Positions 15,743 to 24,020 of a stretch of DNA of 50,453 bases are shown here, one piece after another. The DNA lies in contig NZ_BCYU01000032.1 in assembly GCF_001598355.1 (NCBI RefSeq), forward strand, positions 1 through 50,453. Reading direction: 5' to 3'. Under the pieces are notes generated by a model that saw only the letters and a list, made by a program, of their open reading frames with translations, was not told the origin of the DNA and searched no databases. The position numbers were made by a program, and so were the translations under genes. Numbering within the stretch: the first letter of the stretch is position 1; every line of letters starts with the position of its first letter. Source of the DNA: Sphingomonas asaccharolytica NBRC 15499. Lineage in GTDB: Bacteria; Pseudomonadota; Alphaproteobacteria; Sphingomonadales; Sphingomonadaceae.

Positions 15743-15782
15743 CCGCCGCGGAACGCGGCCGGCCCCTGCTTGGCGCCGGCCG

Positions 15783-17540
15783 TTAGTGCCCGAACAACAA
15801 CCGGTCGCGTAGATATTGGCTATCCGCCCGGTAATAACGTTCGAACCAGGCTGGCTTGCCGCTCAGCGCGGTCGGCTTGCCGAGGGTCAAGGGTGTCGCC
15901 TCGGCGGGCTTGGCACCTTTCGGCTTGACCTTCGCGTCCTTCATTTTCGAGCGGAAGTGCAGATGGTCGAAAAGGCGCACCGCCTCGATCGCATAAGCGG
16001 TGGCGACGATCGGGTCCTGGATCATCACCAGGTGATCGCCGTTACCGCCCTCGCCGCTCGGTGACAGGTTGGACGACCCGGTGAACACCTTGGCGGTCGG
16101 CAGGCCGAAATCGGTGACGACGAACTTGTTGTGCAGGTTGATGCCTTTGCCGCCCTGCCACTCGGCGCCGAACGGCGGGGGCGCGTTCTTGGCGAGATAG
16201 CCGAAATCGACCACGCCGATCGTGCCGTCGGGCTTGTAGACGTCGAGCCTGCTCGGCTTGGCCTCTGCTCCAGGCTTGGGCTCCGCGCTCGCTTTGTCGA
16301 CCACGCCGTAGCTGAACAAGGGCCGCGTTGCGAGGCGATCGATTGCGGTGCGCACCGATCCGCTCTTGGTCTGGTTGAGAAAGGCGATCGAGAAGAACAC
16401 CGACGAAGTCGCCTGATCGATCGCCGCGCCGACAGGGGACAGCCCGATCTCTTTATCGGAATGCGGTGACAGCGCTATTTGAACGATCGGCTTGCCCGGC
16501 GTTGTGAAGGCATACCATTTGCGGGCCATCTCCGATGCCGAGAATGTCTCCGGCTGGTGGAACGCCGCGTCGAAATAATCGCCGAACAGCCCGGCGATAT
16601 CGGGATCGCTGAACAGCAGCGCGTTGTTCGCCTGGATGTAGAAGCCACGGTAGCTGAAGTTGGTCGACCCCAGCAGCACACGCTGGGCCACTCCATTGCG
16701 CCGCAGGATGATCACCTTGTTGTGCTGTAATCCCTTGAAATGCATCCGGACGACCTGGCCGCCAGTACTCGCCAGCAGCCGCACGGATGCCTCCCCTTCG
16801 GCGCCGTCGGGCTGATTATGGTCCTTGGGGCTGTCGTCGATCACCGCGCGTAGCCGCGGCCCGAGTTTTTCGAGACGGTCGACCAGCCAGCCGAGATTGA
16901 GGTCATAGGCGAAGAAATCCACGGTCAGCGTCGGGTCCGCGACTGCCTCGTCGACCAGTGATTGCACCATCGCCGCCGCCTCGAAGCCGAGCCAGGTATA
17001 GGGATTGGCGTCGCTCGCCGCTGACGGATCGAAGGGCGGCGAGAAATTGAGACCGACCGCGTTGGTTGCCGGCAGGATGTCGGCACGGTTCCCGAACTTG
17101 TCGCGATAGGCTTGCGACGACGCGAATGCGCGAGTGAAGCCGATGTCGAGGAAACCCGGATGCGTGACGGGATTGAGGTTGATGGTGGCGACGAGTTGCG
17201 TGCCGGCGACCAGCGGCCCCTCTGCCGGCATATGCATCTTGGTCACGCGATAGGAATAGAGCCCGTCGATCGGATCGTAAGGGAAATGCACCCAGCGGAA
17301 TTTCTGAAAGGGCGCCTCGGTCGAGGGGAATTGGACGTCGCCGTTGACCTTGCTTCCTGCCGGATAGGAAAAGGCCAGGCGGTTGCGCAGCGGCGCGAAC
17401 TCGGTCCCACCCGGATGGAGGACCTCGATCGCGAAACCGACGAAATCTGGTTCCGGCGCGTCGACGTCCATGCCGATCAAACACATGCGCTCGCCGCGCC
17501 ACAATTTCAGGTGAAATCCGTCCTTGCTGGCGCTGTCCAT
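15783..17540 (-). CDS. Phospholipase D-like (HKD) family protein
   Basis: The 585-residue product has two phospholipase-D half-sites. The C-terminal one is complete: NLHNKFVVTD, then FTGSSNLSPSGEGGNGDH, giving HxKxxxxD plus the downstream Ser/Asn. The N-terminal one, QHNKVIILRR followed by LLGSTNFSYRG, keeps His and Lys but has Arg where the Asp of HxKxxxxD is expected. The first 200 residues are a separate beta-rich region I do not recognise. The ATG at 17540 is preferred to a TTG at 17558 because AGGGG sits 8 bases before it. No signal peptide is visible. Activity could be phosphodiesterase, phospholipase or nuclease. Confidence 0.82.
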   Translation of the reverse strand: MDSASKDGFHLKLWRGERMCLIGMDVDAPEPDFVGFAIEVLHPGGTEFAPLRNRLAFSYPAGSKVNGDVQFPSTEAPFQKFRWVHFPYDPIDGLYSYRVTKMHMPAEGPLVAGTQLVATINLNPVTHPGFLDIGFTRAFASSQAYRDKFGNRADILPATNAVGLNFSPPFDPSAASDANPYTWLGFEAAAMVQSLVDEAVADPTLTVDFFAYDLNLGWLVDRLEKLGPRLRAVIDDSPKDHNQPDGAEGEASVRLLASTGGQVVRMHFKGLQHNKVIILRRNGVAQRVLLGSTNFSYRGFYIQANNALLFSDPDIAGLFGDYFDAAFHQPETFSASEMARKWYAFTTPGKPIVQIALSPHSDKEIGLSPVGAAIDQATSSVFFSIAFLNQTKSGSVRTAIDRLATRPLFSYGVVDKASAEPKPGAEAKPSRLDVYKPDGTIGVVDFGYLAKNAPPPFGAEWQGGKGINLHNKFVVTDFGLPTAKVFTGSSNLSPSGEGGNGDHLVMIQDPIVATAYAIEAVRLFDHLHFRSKMKDAKVKPKGAKPAEATPLTLGKPTALSGKPAWFERYYRADSQYLRDRLLFGH

Positions 17541-17602
17541 CGCGTTGCCCCTGCCCAAGTGAGATAGCTTTTATCGCATCGCACGATGACAAACCCGCGA
17601 AT

Positions 17603-18214
17603 TCACGTCCGCATCGGATCGATCTCGACCATTGTCGTCGCCAGCCGCTCCGCCTGGCTACGATCATGCGTCACCATCAGGATCGGCAGCTTGAGCCGAT
17701 CACGGATGTCGAGAACGGCGTGCTCCACCTCGGTGGCTCGACCACGATCAAGCGACGCGGTTGGTTCGTCGAGCAATAGAAAGGCGGGATCGCTGAGCAA
17801 GGCGCGGCCGATCGCGACGCGTTTCGCCTCTCCACCCGATAAGGTCCGCGGCCAGCGGTCGAGCAAATGCCCGATGTCGAGCAATTGGACGGCGTCGTCG
17901 ATCGCCGCACTCCGCCCCGCGCCGTAGCGCAGGTTCGCCGCAACTTTCAGGTGAGGAAACAGCCGCGATTCCTGGAAGACGTATCCCGCGCGCCGGCGTT
18001 CGGGCGGTACGTCGATGTCCTCGCCGAACAGTTCGACGCCGCCAACCCGGATATGACCGCGATCGGGCCGCAGCAGCCCCGCCACCATATGGAGCACGCT
18101 AGTCTTGCCCGCGCCGGATGGGCCGAACAGCACGGTCAGGCCTTCGCCTGCCTCCAGCCGCAGTGCGATCTCGGCATCGCCGAGCCGCTTCGAGACCTGG
18201 AGATCAAACGCCAT
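17603..18214 (-). CDS. modC: Molybdate ABC transporter ATP-binding protein, short form
   Basis: The 203-residue ATPase shows Walker A GPSGAGKTS, the Q-loop FQESRLFPHL, the ABC signature LSGGEAKR, Walker B LLLDEPTAS and the H-loop MVTHD. It stops right after the nucleotide-binding domain, whereas typical ModC has about 350 residues with a C-terminal TOBE (molybdate-binding) domain. The ATG at 18214 lies 11 bp inside the end of modB, and conserved sequence begins at MAFDLQVSKRLG. It is the last gene of modABC. The end looks natural (stop after EIDPMRT), so it is a short form rather than an obvious frameshift. Confidence 0.9.
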   Translation of the reverse strand: MAFDLQVSKRLGDAEIALRLEAGEGLTVLFGPSGAGKTSVLHMVAGLLRPDRGHIRVGGVELFGEDIDVPPERRRAGYVFQESRLFPHLKVAANLRYGAGRSAAIDDAVQLLDIGHLLDRWPRTLSGGEAKRVAIGRALLSDPAFLLLDEPTASLDRGRATEVEHAVLDIRDRLKLPILMVTHDRSQAERLATTMVEIDPMRT

Positions 18215-18878
18215 GGACCATCGCCGCGCGCATCCGCCGCGCGAGCAGTTCGGAGGCGACCAATGCCGCCAGCGCCACCGCGACCGACAGCGCCGATAGC
18301 CTGAGCGCGATCGCATCGCCGTCGGGGCGTTGCAGCGCGGCGTAGATCGCCAGCGGCAAAGTCTGGGTCTGACCCGGCACGTTCGAGACGAAGGTGATCG
18401 TGGCGCCGAATTCGCCGAGCGACCGCGCGAAGCCAAGCACGGTGCCGGCCAACAGGCCAGGCAGGCTCAACGGCAAGGTGATCGTCCAGAAGACGCGCCA
18501 TGGCCCCGCGCCTAACGTCCGCGCAGCGCCCTCGAGCCGGCGGTCGACCGCCTCGATCGACAGCCGGATCGCGCGCACCATCAGCGGCAGCGCCATGATT
18601 CCGGCGGCGATCGCTGCACCGGTCCAGCGAAACAGCACGCCATCGCTCAAGAAACCGAGCGGCCCGCCCGGTGCGAAGGCCAGCAGCAGGACCCAGCCGG
18701 TGACCACCGGGGGTACGACCAGCGGCAGATAGACGATGGCCTCGATCAGGATCTTGCCGGGGAAACGTCCGCGGGCGAGCAGCCAGGCGATGGCGAAGGC
18801 GACCGGCAATGCCGCTATCGTCGCGACAAGCCCGACGCGTAGCGACAGCGCGACGATTCCCCATTCTTCGGGGGTCAG
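18204..18878 (-). CDS. modB: Molybdate ABC transporter permease, probable CTG start
   Basis: The product is an inner-membrane permease closely resembling E. coli ModB, with the EAA-type loop ARTLGAGPWRVFWTITLPLS and LARSLGEFGATITFVSN-like sequence near the end. Homology extends upstream through LTPEEWGIVALSLRVGLVAT, which aligns with the ModB N-terminus (LTDPEWQAVLLSLKV). That region has no ATG, GTG or TTG; it starts with CTG at 18878-18876. GGGGAGG lies 5-6 bases before this CTG, and the CTG overlaps the modA stop as CTGA. I therefore call 224 residues (E. coli ModB has 229). The first conventional start, TTG at 18809, would remove most of the first helix. Confidence 0.88.
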   Translation of the reverse strand: MTPEEWGIVALSLRVGLVATIAALPVAFAIAWLLARGRFPGKILIEAIVYLPLVVPPVVTGWVLLLAFAPGGPLGFLSDGVLFRWTGAAIAAGIMALPLMVRAIRLSIEAVDRRLEGAARTLGAGPWRVFWTITLPLSLPGLLAGTVLGFARSLGEFGATITFVSNVPGQTQTLPLAIYAALQRPDGDAIALRLSALSVAVALAALVASELLARRMRAAMVHGV

Positions 18879-19663
18879 CGCTGCCTCCCCGGCGCAGTGA
18901 AACCGAACCGCGCGAAGATCGCGCGGCCGCGCGGCGAGAGCAGGAAGCGGCGGAAACCCTCGGCCTCAGGATTGGTCGATCGCGCCAGCCGGGCGATCGG
19001 ATACAGGATTGGCGGATGGCTGGTCGGCGGGAATACGCCCGCCACGCGCACTTTGGACGATGCCTTGGCGTCGGTCAGATAGACGATCCCGAACGGCGCC
19101 GCGCCGCGCTCGACCAGTGCCAAGGCCGCGCGGACATTCTCCGCGCGCGCCACCTTCGGGGCGACCGCGGTCCAGGCGCCGAGCTTCTCGAGCGCGGTCT
19201 TGCCGTATTTGCCCGCTGGCACGCTATCAGGGTCGGCCATCGCCAAGGGCCCCGCGCTCAATATCCGCGCCAACCGGACCCCGCCTGCCGGTATCGCCGA
19301 ATGCCGGCCGCCGGGCTCGACCACGACCAGCCGATTGCCGACCAGATCGGCGCGCGTCCCTGTCGCAAGCAGAGCCTTGGCGGCGAGCGCATCCATCCAG
19401 TCCTCGTCGGCCGAGGCAAACAAATCGCCCGGCGCCCCCGCTTCAACCTGGCGCGCTAACGTGGACGACGCGGCGAACGAGATCACCGGACGTGGATGCC
19501 CCGCCTTTGCCCAGGCATCCGCCGCGGCGGTCAAGGACTCCTGCAGGCTCGCCGCAGCCAGCACGATCGGCGCCTGGGCGGACGGCGCCGCGCCAATCAA
19601 CAGCGCAGCAAATCCGGCGAGGACAAGGCCCAATACCGGGCGGCGCGTGAACGACTGGATCAT
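18875..19663 (-). CDS. modA: Molybdate ABC transporter substrate-binding protein
   Basis: The product is a periplasmic molybdate/tungstate-binding protein of about 262 residues. A signal peptide (MIQSFTRRPVLGLVLAGFAA to about SAQA) is followed by the ModA pattern: VLAAASLQESLTAAADAW, FAASSTLARQVEAGAPGDLF, SADEDWMD, then MADPDSVPAGKYGKTALEKL and IVYLTDAKAS. Ser in AASLQES and in ASSTLARQ are the usual oxyanion contacts. The ATG at 19663 gives a normal signal peptide; another in-frame ATG at 19675 would add four residues. Neither has a clear Shine-Dalgarno sequence. It heads modABC and its stop overlaps the modB CTG. I see no ModE box upstream. Confidence 0.92.
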   Translation of the reverse strand: MIQSFTRRPVLGLVLAGFAALLIGAAPSAQAPIVLAAASLQESLTAAADAWAKAGHPRPVISFAASSTLARQVEAGAPGDLFASADEDWMDALAAKALLATGTRADLVGNRLVVVEPGGRHSAIPAGGVRLARILSAGPLAMADPDSVPAGKYGKTALEKLGAWTAVAPKVARAENVRAALALVERGAAPFGIVYLTDAKASSKVRVAGVFPPTSHPPILYPIARLARSTNPEAEGFRRFLLSPRGRAIFARFGFTAPGRQR

Positions 19664-19694
19664 GCCGCCGCGCATACACCGCGCGGCGAGCGCC

Positions 19695-20012
19695 TCAAAG
19701 CGCGCGATAGGTCGCGATGTCGGCGCGGATGCCGTGCGCGGCGAGAAAGGCGTTGCGGTCGAACCGCCGCTTCGCCTGGTGGCGCGCGATGGCGGCGGCG
19801 ACGATCGGGATCACCTCGTCGCTTTCCCATTCGGCGACGGTAACGAAATTATACTCGCCCGGCCCACCAACCTGTTCGAGCAGATCGTGGCGGACGAAGC
19901 CGGGCTGCTTGCGCATCACGGCGTCGGTTTCGTCGACCGCATCGATGAACGCCTGGCGCGCCGCATCGGGCACGATGAACTTGTCGACGCGATAGAAGGG
20001 GGCGGTAGCCAT
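19695..20012 (-). CDS. Antibiotic-biosynthesis-monooxygenase (ABM) domain protein under probable SoxR control
   Basis: The 105-residue cytoplasmic protein resembles ABM-fold proteins (dimeric alpha-beta barrel; heme- or quinone-type monooxygenases): FYRVDKFIVPDAARQAFIDA, MRKQPGFVRHDLLEQ, and YNFVTVAEWESDEV. The start at 20012 (MATAPFYRV) follows AGGAGA at a good distance. It is divergent from soxR and lies downstream of a promoter with the 19-bp spacer and central dyad typical of SoxR targets, so it is likely induced by redox-cycling compounds. The substrate is unknown; removal of quinones or redox-active antibiotics is a reasonable guess. Confidence 0.85.
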   Translation of the reverse strand: MATAPFYRVDKFIVPDAARQAFIDAVDETDAVMRKQPGFVRHDLLEQVGGPGEYNFVTVAEWESDEVIPIVAAAIARHQAKRRFDRNAFLAAHGIRADIATYRAL

Positions 20013-20075
20013 GGATGATGTCTCCTGAGGGTCGTGAACCCGGCGCCGGAGCGATTGCCGGCGCCGCGAGACACG

Positions 20076-20106
20076 CCTATGCAACCTCAAGCTTGGTTCA
20101 GGTCAA
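20076..20106 (-). promoter_or_regulatory. SoxR-type promoter and operator in the soxR/monooxygenase divergent region
   Basis: On the minus strand -35 TTGACC (20106-20101) and -10 CATAGG (20081-20076) are separated by 19 bp, the over-long spacer used by MerR-family activators. Between them is the dyad CCTGAACCAAGCTTGAGG (20102-20085), which lines up with the E. coli soxS operator CCTCAAGTTAACTTGAGG and has the same position relative to the -35 hexamer. The site would activate the gene at 20012-19695 and may repress soxR at 20119. Confidence 0.75.
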
Positions 20107-20118
20107 GGGACTTTTCGC

Positions 20119-20568
20119 ATGCAAAATATTCCCGCGATGCTGTCGGTCGGTGAGGTCGCGCGGCGCAGCGGCGTCGCGGTGTCGACGCTCCATTTCTATG
20201 AGGCGAAGGGTCTGATCAGCGCCGAGCGCTCGGGCGGCAACCAGCGCCGGTTCCGCCGCGGCGTGCTGCGCCGGGTAGCGGTGATCAAGGTAGCGCAACG
20301 TACCGGCATTCCGCTCGGCGAAATCAAAGCGGCGCTCGACATGCTCCCAGCCGATCGCCCGGTGTCGGGGGAGGATTGGCGGCGCATGTCGGCGGCATGG
20401 CGCGACGATCTCGACCATCGCATCGCGCAGCTGACGGCGCTGCGCGATCAACTTGGCAGCTGTATCGGCTGCGGATGTCTGTCGATGGAGGACTGTCCGC
20501 TGCGCAACCCGGCCGACCGGCTGGGCAAGGATGCGAGCGGCGCGCGGCTGATCGCGCAGGACTCCTAA
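20119..20568 (+). CDS. soxR: Redox-sensing transcriptional activator SoxR (MerR family)
   Basis: The 149-residue regulator has an N-terminal MerR helix-turn-helix (LSVGEVARRSGVAVSTLHFY), a dimerisation helix, and the [2Fe-2S] motif C115-x2-C118-x-C120-x5-C126 (CIGCGCLSMEDC), which identifies SoxR. Oxidation of the cluster, or reaction with redox-active compounds, makes it activate promoters with a 19-bp spacer. One such promoter lies between it and the divergent ABM gene; no soxS is present, in line with non-enteric bacteria where SoxR directly controls a few detoxification genes. Its TAA stop overlaps the stop of the convergent glycan gene (TAG at 20567-20565). Confidence 0.95.
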   Translation: MQNIPAMLSVGEVARRSGVAVSTLHFYEAKGLISAERSGGNQRRFRRGVLRRVAVIKVAQRTGIPLGEIKAALDMLPADRPVSGEDWRRMSAAWRDDLDHRIAQLTALRDQLGSCIGCGCLSMEDCPLRNPADRLGKDASGARLIAQDS

Positions 20569-23500
20569 CCTGACGCTTGCACCCGTCCCGTGCGCTGCAA
20601 TTTGCCCCAGCCGACCAGCGGGCCGCGCAGCGCCTGGGTGATCGCTTTCAGCACGACATAATACATCACTTGGCGGTACCCGATCCGCTGCGGGATCAGC
20701 AGCCACAGCAACGACCATTTCTCGCGGCGTTCGAGCGCGAAACCGACGATCGCCGAAAGCAGATCGATCGCGGTAAAGATCAGCCAATAAGCCAGCATCT
20801 TCTCGATACTGTGCTGGGTCTGGTCCCAGCCATGCTGTTCGACCGCGAGCCAGGTCAGCGCGAAGCTGACGATCAGCGCAAGGTCGATGATCGGGCTGAT
20901 CGCCGCGAGCACGATCTGGAACACGATCGCCTGGGGCAGGCCGATCCAGGCGAGGCCACGCGGCTTGCCGCGGCCGATGATCGTGCCGTGCTTCCACAGA
21001 CATTGCAGCGTGCCATAGGCCCAGCGGAAGCGCTGTTTGGCGAGGCCCTTGAAATTCTCCGGGCTCTCGGTCCAGGCGACGGCGAATTGATCGTAATGGA
21101 CTTTCCATCCGGCGCGCTGGATCGCGATCGTCAGATCCTGATCCTCGGCCAGCGTGTCGTCGGGATAGCCGCCGACCGACCGAACCGCTTCGAGCCGCCA
21201 TGCCCCGACCGCGCCCGGCACCACGGTCATCGCATTGAGGCTGGCAAGCGCGCGGCGCTCGAGGTTCTGCGCGGTGATATATTCGAGCGCCTGCCATCTG
21301 GTGACCAGATTGACCCGGTTACCGACCTTGGCATTGCCCGCCACCGCGCCCAATTTCGGATCGCCGAACCAGCGAGCCAGCCGCGCGATGGTGGTCGGTT
21401 CGAACTGGGTATCCGCGTCGAGCGCGATGACGATCTCGCCGGTCGCGAGCTCCAAACCCCGGTTGAGAGCGCGTGCCTTGCCACCATTTTCGAGCGTCAG
21501 CAATCGGACGCGGGGGTCGCCGGCGAAAGCGTTGCGCACGATCTCGCTGGTCCGGTCCTTCGACCCGTCGTCGATCACGATCACTTCGATCCTGACATCG
21601 GTCGAGGCGAGCACAGTCCGGATCGACCGCTCGATCACCGCTTCCTCGTTATAGGCGGGGATCATCACCGTCACGAAGCGATCGGGATCGATCGCCGGGA
21701 ACACCGTCCGCCCCTCGCGCCGCGCCTGGATCAGCGCGAGCGCCGACAGGACCACCGCGCGCAGGATGCCGATCGAGATCGCGAAGAAGAAAATCCAGCC
21801 GAGCGCGGTGACCACCGCGCCGATCGTGCCGAACAGGAAGAGATCGACCTCCGCCGCGGCACGGTCGCCGGGCGAGATCAGCGGCATCGTCTGGTCGCGC
21901 GACAGGCCGGCGAGCGACGATACCGGCACCAACGTGAACCCCATGGCGCGCAGTTTTTCGATGATCGTCGGCAGCGCCTCGACCGTCTGCTGACGGTTGC
22001 CGCCCGCATCGTGGAGCAGCACGATATTGTGGCTGCACTGCAAATCGTCGCCCGACGCGCAGCCGGTGCCGCGCTTGGCAACGCCGTCGATGACATTGTC
22101 GATGATCGCCTGGACGCCCGGCCGCTGCCAGTCCTCGGCATCGACATGGAGACCAACCGAAATATAGCCGCGTAGTTGAGCCTGATAAACGGGCCCGAGT
22201 TCGTCCGCCGTGGTCGGCTCGGCGTCGCCGAAATAGGGCGCGCGGAACAGGCGCAGCGAGCGCCCGGTGAAGGCCTGGAACAGCCGCTGGTTGGCGTTGA
22301 GTTCGATATCCGTGTCGGTCGCCGAGGCGCCGGCGAGATTGGGATGGGTATAAGTGTGGCTGCCGACCTCGTGACCCTCGCGCACGATCCGTTCGAGCAG
22401 GCCGCGTTCGGTCAGGCCGTTCTCCCCGACCATGAAGAAGGTCGCGGGCACGTTGTAGCGCTTCAGGATGTCGAGGATCTGCGGCGTCCATTGCGGATCG
22501 GGGCCGTCGTCGAAGGTCAGTGCAACTTGGTTCGGACTATAGCCGGTCCGCTGAACCTGATATTGGCTGGGCAGCCGATCGAACGTGACTCCCGCTATGT
22601 CGCCGCTCCGCGTCGTGGCGACGCGGCGCTGACCCGATGCCGGAGTCGCACCGATCTTGAGTATCTCCCCCCTGCCTTCGATATCGACGTCGGTACCATT
22701 GGGAATTGTCTCGATGACATTGGCCGGCGGCAGCGTCGGATGCGACTTGCCGAAAATCGACCAGATGCCCGGATCTTCGGCACCCAGCCGCCACAAGGCG
22801 ATGCCGCCCAGGCCGGCGCGACGCAGGAAATTGATCTGGTTGTAGGCCGACGCCGCATCGAGGAACCAGACGACGTGTTTTTTGCCGTCCTCTTCATAGG
22901 AGAAGCCCGAATTGCCGCTGGCGCGATCGAACGTCGGCATGGCGTCCGATTCGCGCGCGACCTGCCACGCTTCTTCGACCGTGATCGGATCGGCGCCGCC
23001 GGGATACCAGTTATAGCCATAGCTTCCGATCGTCACGACCAGTTTCGACGCCGAAACTCCGCGCGCCGCATCAGCGACCGCTCGTGCGAACCAGGCCTGA
23101 GACGCGACCGGCCCGGGAGCGCTCGACGTCTCGTGCTCGTCGTACGACATCAAGAAGATGCGATCGACGATCTTGGCATAAGCCGGCAGGTTCCACGATT
23201 TGTCCCCGACCGGGACTGCCATGGTAATCAGCCAGCCGTGCCGGTCGAACCGGGTATTCGCCTCGTTGAGGAACGCAAGGTAATCGCGTTGTGCCGACGG
23301 CGGCAGCGCCTCGAAATCGAACATCGCACCTGCCGCGTGATTGGCGACCAGCCAAGGCTCGAGCTTGTCGAGAAATTGCTTGCGTAGCTTCGGGTCGTGC
23401 AGCAGCGCGGCCATACCGGGGCCGTCGAATTGCCCCTGAATGGCGTTCTGGATCATCGGCAGGATCAAGGGACGATGGGCCGCCCCATTGATTACGGCGC

Positions 23501-23948
23501 GCCCCGCAGTGTCGCTGAACGTGGTGATCGTATGCCTGGGGCCAGTTACTGACACCCATCCGGGAATCACCCAGTCGAGATCGTTGATGTGCCGGCGCAG
23601 CGATTCGGCGCTCTGCCCGTCCCACGGCACGTGGAAGGCGATCGCCAGCGGCACATTGCCGACGGTCTTGGCTTCCTTCGAACGCGTCTCGCCGGTCAGC
23701 TTACGCCCATACCAGTCGATCGTGCGGCCGGTGGTTTTGAGCAGGGTGTCGTGCGGCGGCGCCAGCCGGTGCAGCGGCCGTTCGGTGTTGATCGGCAGCA
23801 ACGGTTGCGACGGCACGATCCCGATCGAGGCGCCGAACACCACCACGGACAACAGCAACAGCGCGATGAACGCCGCGACGCCGAGCGCGAAGCGCCGCCG
23901 CCGCCGGCCCGAGGGATCATAGAAGATTGGGGCGCCGGCTGCGGTCAT
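20565..23948 (-). CDS. Three-domain glycan protein: GH18-like, polysaccharide deacetylase and GT2 glycosyltransferase
   Basis: The 1127-residue membrane protein joins three enzymes. After an N-terminal membrane helix (about 20-42) comes a GH18 chitinase-like domain (about 90-420) with the DxE remnant FDFEAL near residue 208 and IFLMSYDEH. A NodB deacetylase follows (about 470-690) with TFDDGPD near 478 and metal-binding HTYTH. Two helices near 700-735 lead to a family-2 processive synthase domain (about 755-1000) with IPAYNEE, DDGSKD, ALDADTQF, EDQDL and QRFRWAYG, then C-terminal helices. All catalytic motifs look intact. The set recalls PgaB/PgaC functions in one chain: making, deacetylating and trimming a beta-linked GlcNAc-type polymer. 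The polymer is inferred, not shown. Confidence 0.9.
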   Translation of the reverse strand: MTAAGAPIFYDPSGRRRRRFALGVAAFIALLLLSVVVFGASIGIVPSQPLLPINTERPLHRLAPPHDTLLKTTGRTIDWYGRKLTGETRSKEAKTVGNVPLAIAFHVPWDGQSAESLRRHINDLDWVIPGWVSVTGPRHTITTFSDTAGRAVINGAAHRPLILPMIQNAIQGQFDGPGMAALLHDPKLRKQFLDKLEPWLVANHAAGAMFDFEALPPSAQRDYLAFLNEANTRFDRHGWLITMAVPVGDKSWNLPAYAKIVDRIFLMSYDEHETSSAPGPVASQAWFARAVADAARGVSASKLVVTIGSYGYNWYPGGADPITVEEAWQVARESDAMPTFDRASGNSGFSYEEDGKKHVVWFLDAASAYNQINFLRRAGLGGIALWRLGAEDPGIWSIFGKSHPTLPPANVIETIPNGTDVDIEGRGEILKIGATPASGQRRVATTRSGDIAGVTFDRLPSQYQVQRTGYSPNQVALTFDDGPDPQWTPQILDILKRYNVPATFFMVGENGLTERGLLERIVREGHEVGSHTYTHPNLAGASATDTDIELNANQRLFQAFTGRSLRLFRAPYFGDAEPTTADELGPVYQAQLRGYISVGLHVDAEDWQRPGVQAIIDNVIDGVAKRGTGCASGDDLQCSHNIVLLHDAGGNRQQTVEALPTIIEKLRAMGFTLVPVSSLAGLSRDQTMPLISPGDRAAAEVDLFLFGTIGAVVTALGWIFFFAISIGILRAVVLSALALIQARREGRTVFPAIDPDRFVTVMIPAYNEEAVIERSIRTVLASTDVRIEVIVIDDGSKDRTSEIVRNAFAGDPRVRLLTLENGGKARALNRGLELATGEIVIALDADTQFEPTTIARLARWFGDPKLGAVAGNAKVGNRVNLVTRWQALEYITAQNLERRALASLNAMTVVPGAVGAWRLEAVRSVGGYPDDTLAEDQDLTIAIQRAGWKVHYDQFAVAWTESPENFKGLAKQRFRWAYGTLQCLWKHGTIIGRGKPRGLAWIGLPQAIVFQIVLAAISPIIDLALIVSFALTWLAVEQHGWDQTQHSIEKMLAYWLIFTAIDLLSAIVGFALERREKWSLLWLLIPQRIGYRQVMYYVVLKAITQALRGPLVGWGKLQRTGRVQASG

Positions 23949-24020
23949 TGGATGCGCGTCGTGGCACTGCCCGCGTCCGCCTTCAAGTGGGTCCGTTCGA
24001 TCGGCGCGATCGGCCGCGTA

